Assembly: GCF_000237925.1 (NCBI RefSeq)
Contig: NC_031495.1
Coordinates: 8,409,852-8,473,851 of the forward strand
Length of the DNA stretch: 64,000 nt
Origin: Schistosoma mansoni
Taxonomy: Eukaryota; Platyhelminthes; Trematoda; Strigeidida; Schistosomatidae
Direction: 5' to 3'
Numbering within the stretch: position 1 is the stretch's first letter; the number at the start of each line of letters is the position of its first letter. The translations under genes and the position numbers were made by a program. Below, one piece after another: positions 62,202 to 64,000 of the stretch. The notes below the pieces were generated by a model. It did no database searches and was not told the origin of the DNA. It was given only the letters and a program-made list of their open reading frames with translations.

Positions 62202-62392
62202 GATATTAACACCATTGGATGCCGGCTTAGCGGTCTAGAGGTTGAGCGCTCGCACGCGAAACTGATAGGTCCTGAGTTCGAATCTCGTGAGGTGGGATCG
62301 TGGATGAGCACTGCTGAGGAGTTTCACTATAGGACGAAACGGCCGTCCAGTGATTCCAGGTTTTCCATGGTGGTCTAGCTTCAATTAATTCA
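62202..62392 (+). repeat. Family B monomer with perfect 13-bp TSD
   Basis: Flanked by TGCCATTTAGTTA at 62189-62201 and 62393-62405. Leader (ATTAACACCATTGGATGCC), tRNA-like head, hammerhead, then a tail truncated at CTTCAATTAATTCA. Confidence 0.9.
62307..62353 (+). ncRNA. Hammerhead ribozyme (family B), intact core
   Basis: GCACTG, CTGAGGAG, CGAAA, ACGGCCGT, GTC and CAGTG are present. Stem II is weakened (TTTC against AGGA). Confidence 0.7.
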
Positions 62393-62405
62393 TGCCATTT
62401 AGTTA

Positions 62406-62994
62406 ACATTCAATTAAAGCGTTTAAATATTACATTTTAATTCATTCATTCATGATAAGACTAGTACATTTGTTTTTCATACGGCTATTTGTTCTATTTA
62501 GTATTCTGTGAACATTTTGTTTTAATGAAATAAAGTTGAATAAATGAAGAATCTCATTCAGTCTTGGAATCTATTCAAATCGGAATATTTCTATATTAAA
62601 TTTTTGGCTGAATTACGTGATCAGTAACTATTAATCACAATAGAGCATTAAAAAAAAATAATGAAAATGAGTCATCGATCATTGGATAAAGCTATTTAAG
62701 TAACTTTGTAGGTTGTTATTGAGTTCACAAACTGACCTTAGAAAAGTACTGAGAGTCTAAAATCACTGGAAAGGTATTCCATTTTACCATGTGACTCTTC
62801 AGAAATGATCAGTACTCAATAGTAAATAATCTCACGAAGTAGTTCTGGAATTATAGTGAGTAGCCTCGATCAGTGGAGTTCAACCGTATTGAGTGTAAGG
62901 AAGTTCCTCAATGAACACAACTAAATTGGTCGAGCAGTATCGTGAATTAACTGAATTCGGATATATACACTGTTAAATTTTGGTATTCGGATCT
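62406..62994. other. No gene recognised
   Basis: AT-rich. A faint reverse family B ribozyme relic may lie near 62765-62810 (CACTGGAAAGG ... GTGACTCTTCAGAAATG). Confidence 0.35.
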
Positions 62995-63125
62995 AAAGGT
63001 TAAGAGTTTGCGTGCGAGTTCAAGGATTTTAGGCTTGATGCTCGATGATATAATCAGTGTGTGCTGCTGAGGAGTCCGGTACCAGAACGAAACAGCGCTT
63101 CAATGATTTCTCATTTTCGATGGAT
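62995..63125 (+). repeat. Family B degenerate copy
   Basis: GGTTAAGAGTTTGCGTGCGAG head remnant and a ribozyme with CTGAGGAGTCCGG ... ACGAAACAGCGC; the cleavage triplet is lost. Confidence 0.6.
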
Positions 63126-63409
63126 GATTAATAATAGATCAGCCTGTGATATCAATAAATGTTTGCCAATACCTGTGTATAAGAACGAAGTATTAGTTGA
63201 TCAGTGGAACGTGTACAAAACAACACAATGTTCCACATTTGTGGAATGTTTTGTCTTTAAAAAAATTGAGGATTAGTTCATTAAGCATATACTTATGCAA
63301 TACTCAGCCTTAAACAGTTTGAAATTATTGCTTAAAGCATGAAGTGACTATCTGATAATGTTCCTACTTTATCTTGATCAAATTTTTCAAACTTATCAAA
63401 CATCCTTGG

Positions 63410-63518
63410 TATTGTTTGGTCGAATCTTCCCATTAACGTTTAGGACTGATGAGTCCCAAATAGGACAAAAAGCGAGGCCTAGATTCCACTATTAGCCATT
63501 ATTCATCTTTGCTTATCA
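63410..63518 (+). repeat. Family A partial copy with internal deletion
   Basis: Linker (GTCGAATCTTCCCATTAACG, TTTAGGACTG) runs directly into the ribozyme (TGATGAGTCCCAAATAGGACAAAAAG), skipping the tRNA-like head, and ends ATTCATCTTTGCTTA. CGAAA is mutated. Confidence 0.75.
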
Positions 63519-64000
63519 AACATTCATCGAAATAAACTTAAACTCTGGTTAAAAATGTGTAATCAGTGATCCAATTATTAGGAATGTAACCGACTAAATA
63601 TCTGAACGGATGATTAACTCACATTTAAATTATAAGAATCTGCTAAGTGGTTAACTTCAATTTTCTATTTCATCACTCTTATTAGATTTATATAAATTAT
63701 CTATAAGTTCTTTTCTCTTTTAGTTCTTGAGTATCATGAGTTTCTCGTAAGTCACTAAATGATAATTAGTTATAAAGAACGAAATACTGACGAATAAGTT
63801 TCAGTTCCTAATACTTCGTGGGTGTATGAAAATACAAGTTTGTTAATTTATGAGTAATAGAGTTACAAATATGTTGTTACTACCATTCAACTTTAGAAAA
63901 TCTATAACATATCTCAAATGTAACACCTAACTTCTTGTTATCTATAACTCGCTAGCGACTTTCCTCAACTTTAGTGTCCTAGAATTGTGGCATAAACAGT
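63519..64000. other. No gene recognised
   Basis: AT-rich end of the window with nothing I can assign. Confidence 0.4.

Overview
The window is AT-rich, intron-rich, repeat-laden genomic DNA from a blood fluke (genus Schistosoma). The assignment rests on many copies of the Sm-alpha type hammerhead-ribozyme retroposon, RTE-like (SR2-type) retrotransposon fragments with the usual schistosome 3' end, a BEL/Pao relic, a 45-bp micro-intron, and short exons split by large transposon-filled introns. I cannot name the species from the sequence alone.

Three protein-coding genes can be read by joining exons at GT-AG sites with consistent phase. (1) On the minus strand, 22430 down to 16477, the first three coding exons of a secreted or membrane protein carry a signal peptide and a cysteine/C2-like region resembling the N-terminal MNNL domain of Notch ligands (Delta/Jagged). 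The rest of the gene was not found. (2) On the plus strand, 29302-39681, a complete six-exon serpin of 388 residues has an Arg-Ser reactive centre and no signal peptide. (3) On the plus strand, 47178-55100, a complete four-exon IFT20 of 131 residues encodes a subunit of the ciliary intraflagellar transport complex. A 93-codon ORF at 60693-60974 is a possible extra gene of unknown function. The genes appear functionally unrelated.

Most of the rest is mobile DNA. Family A is Sm-alpha-like, with a tRNA-like head, hammerhead ribozyme and unit of about 333 bp. Family B is a second hammerhead retroposon with a different tRNA-like head and a tail that is often present in inverted orientation at both ends. 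Family C is a retroposon of about 520 bp with an (AAT)n tail. There are also 5'-truncated RTE copies, a solo LTR nested in a family B copy, and a decayed BEL/Pao gag-protease region at 41995-43599.

By region: 1-16 kb has no recognised gene and scattered repeats. 16-23 kb holds the Notch-ligand-like exons with A, B and RTE insertions in the introns. 23-29 kb is nested repeats, one arm of a 660-bp inverted repeat and a long RTE copy. 29-40 kb is the serpin, with the second inverted-repeat arm in intron 3. 40-47 kb is BEL/Pao and unassigned DNA. 47-55 kb is IFT20. 55-64 kb is mostly old family A and B copies. The most striking pattern is that family B copies are foldback units (tail inverted / ribozyme / tail) which nevertheless carry variable-length target-site duplications, as expected of retroposons.
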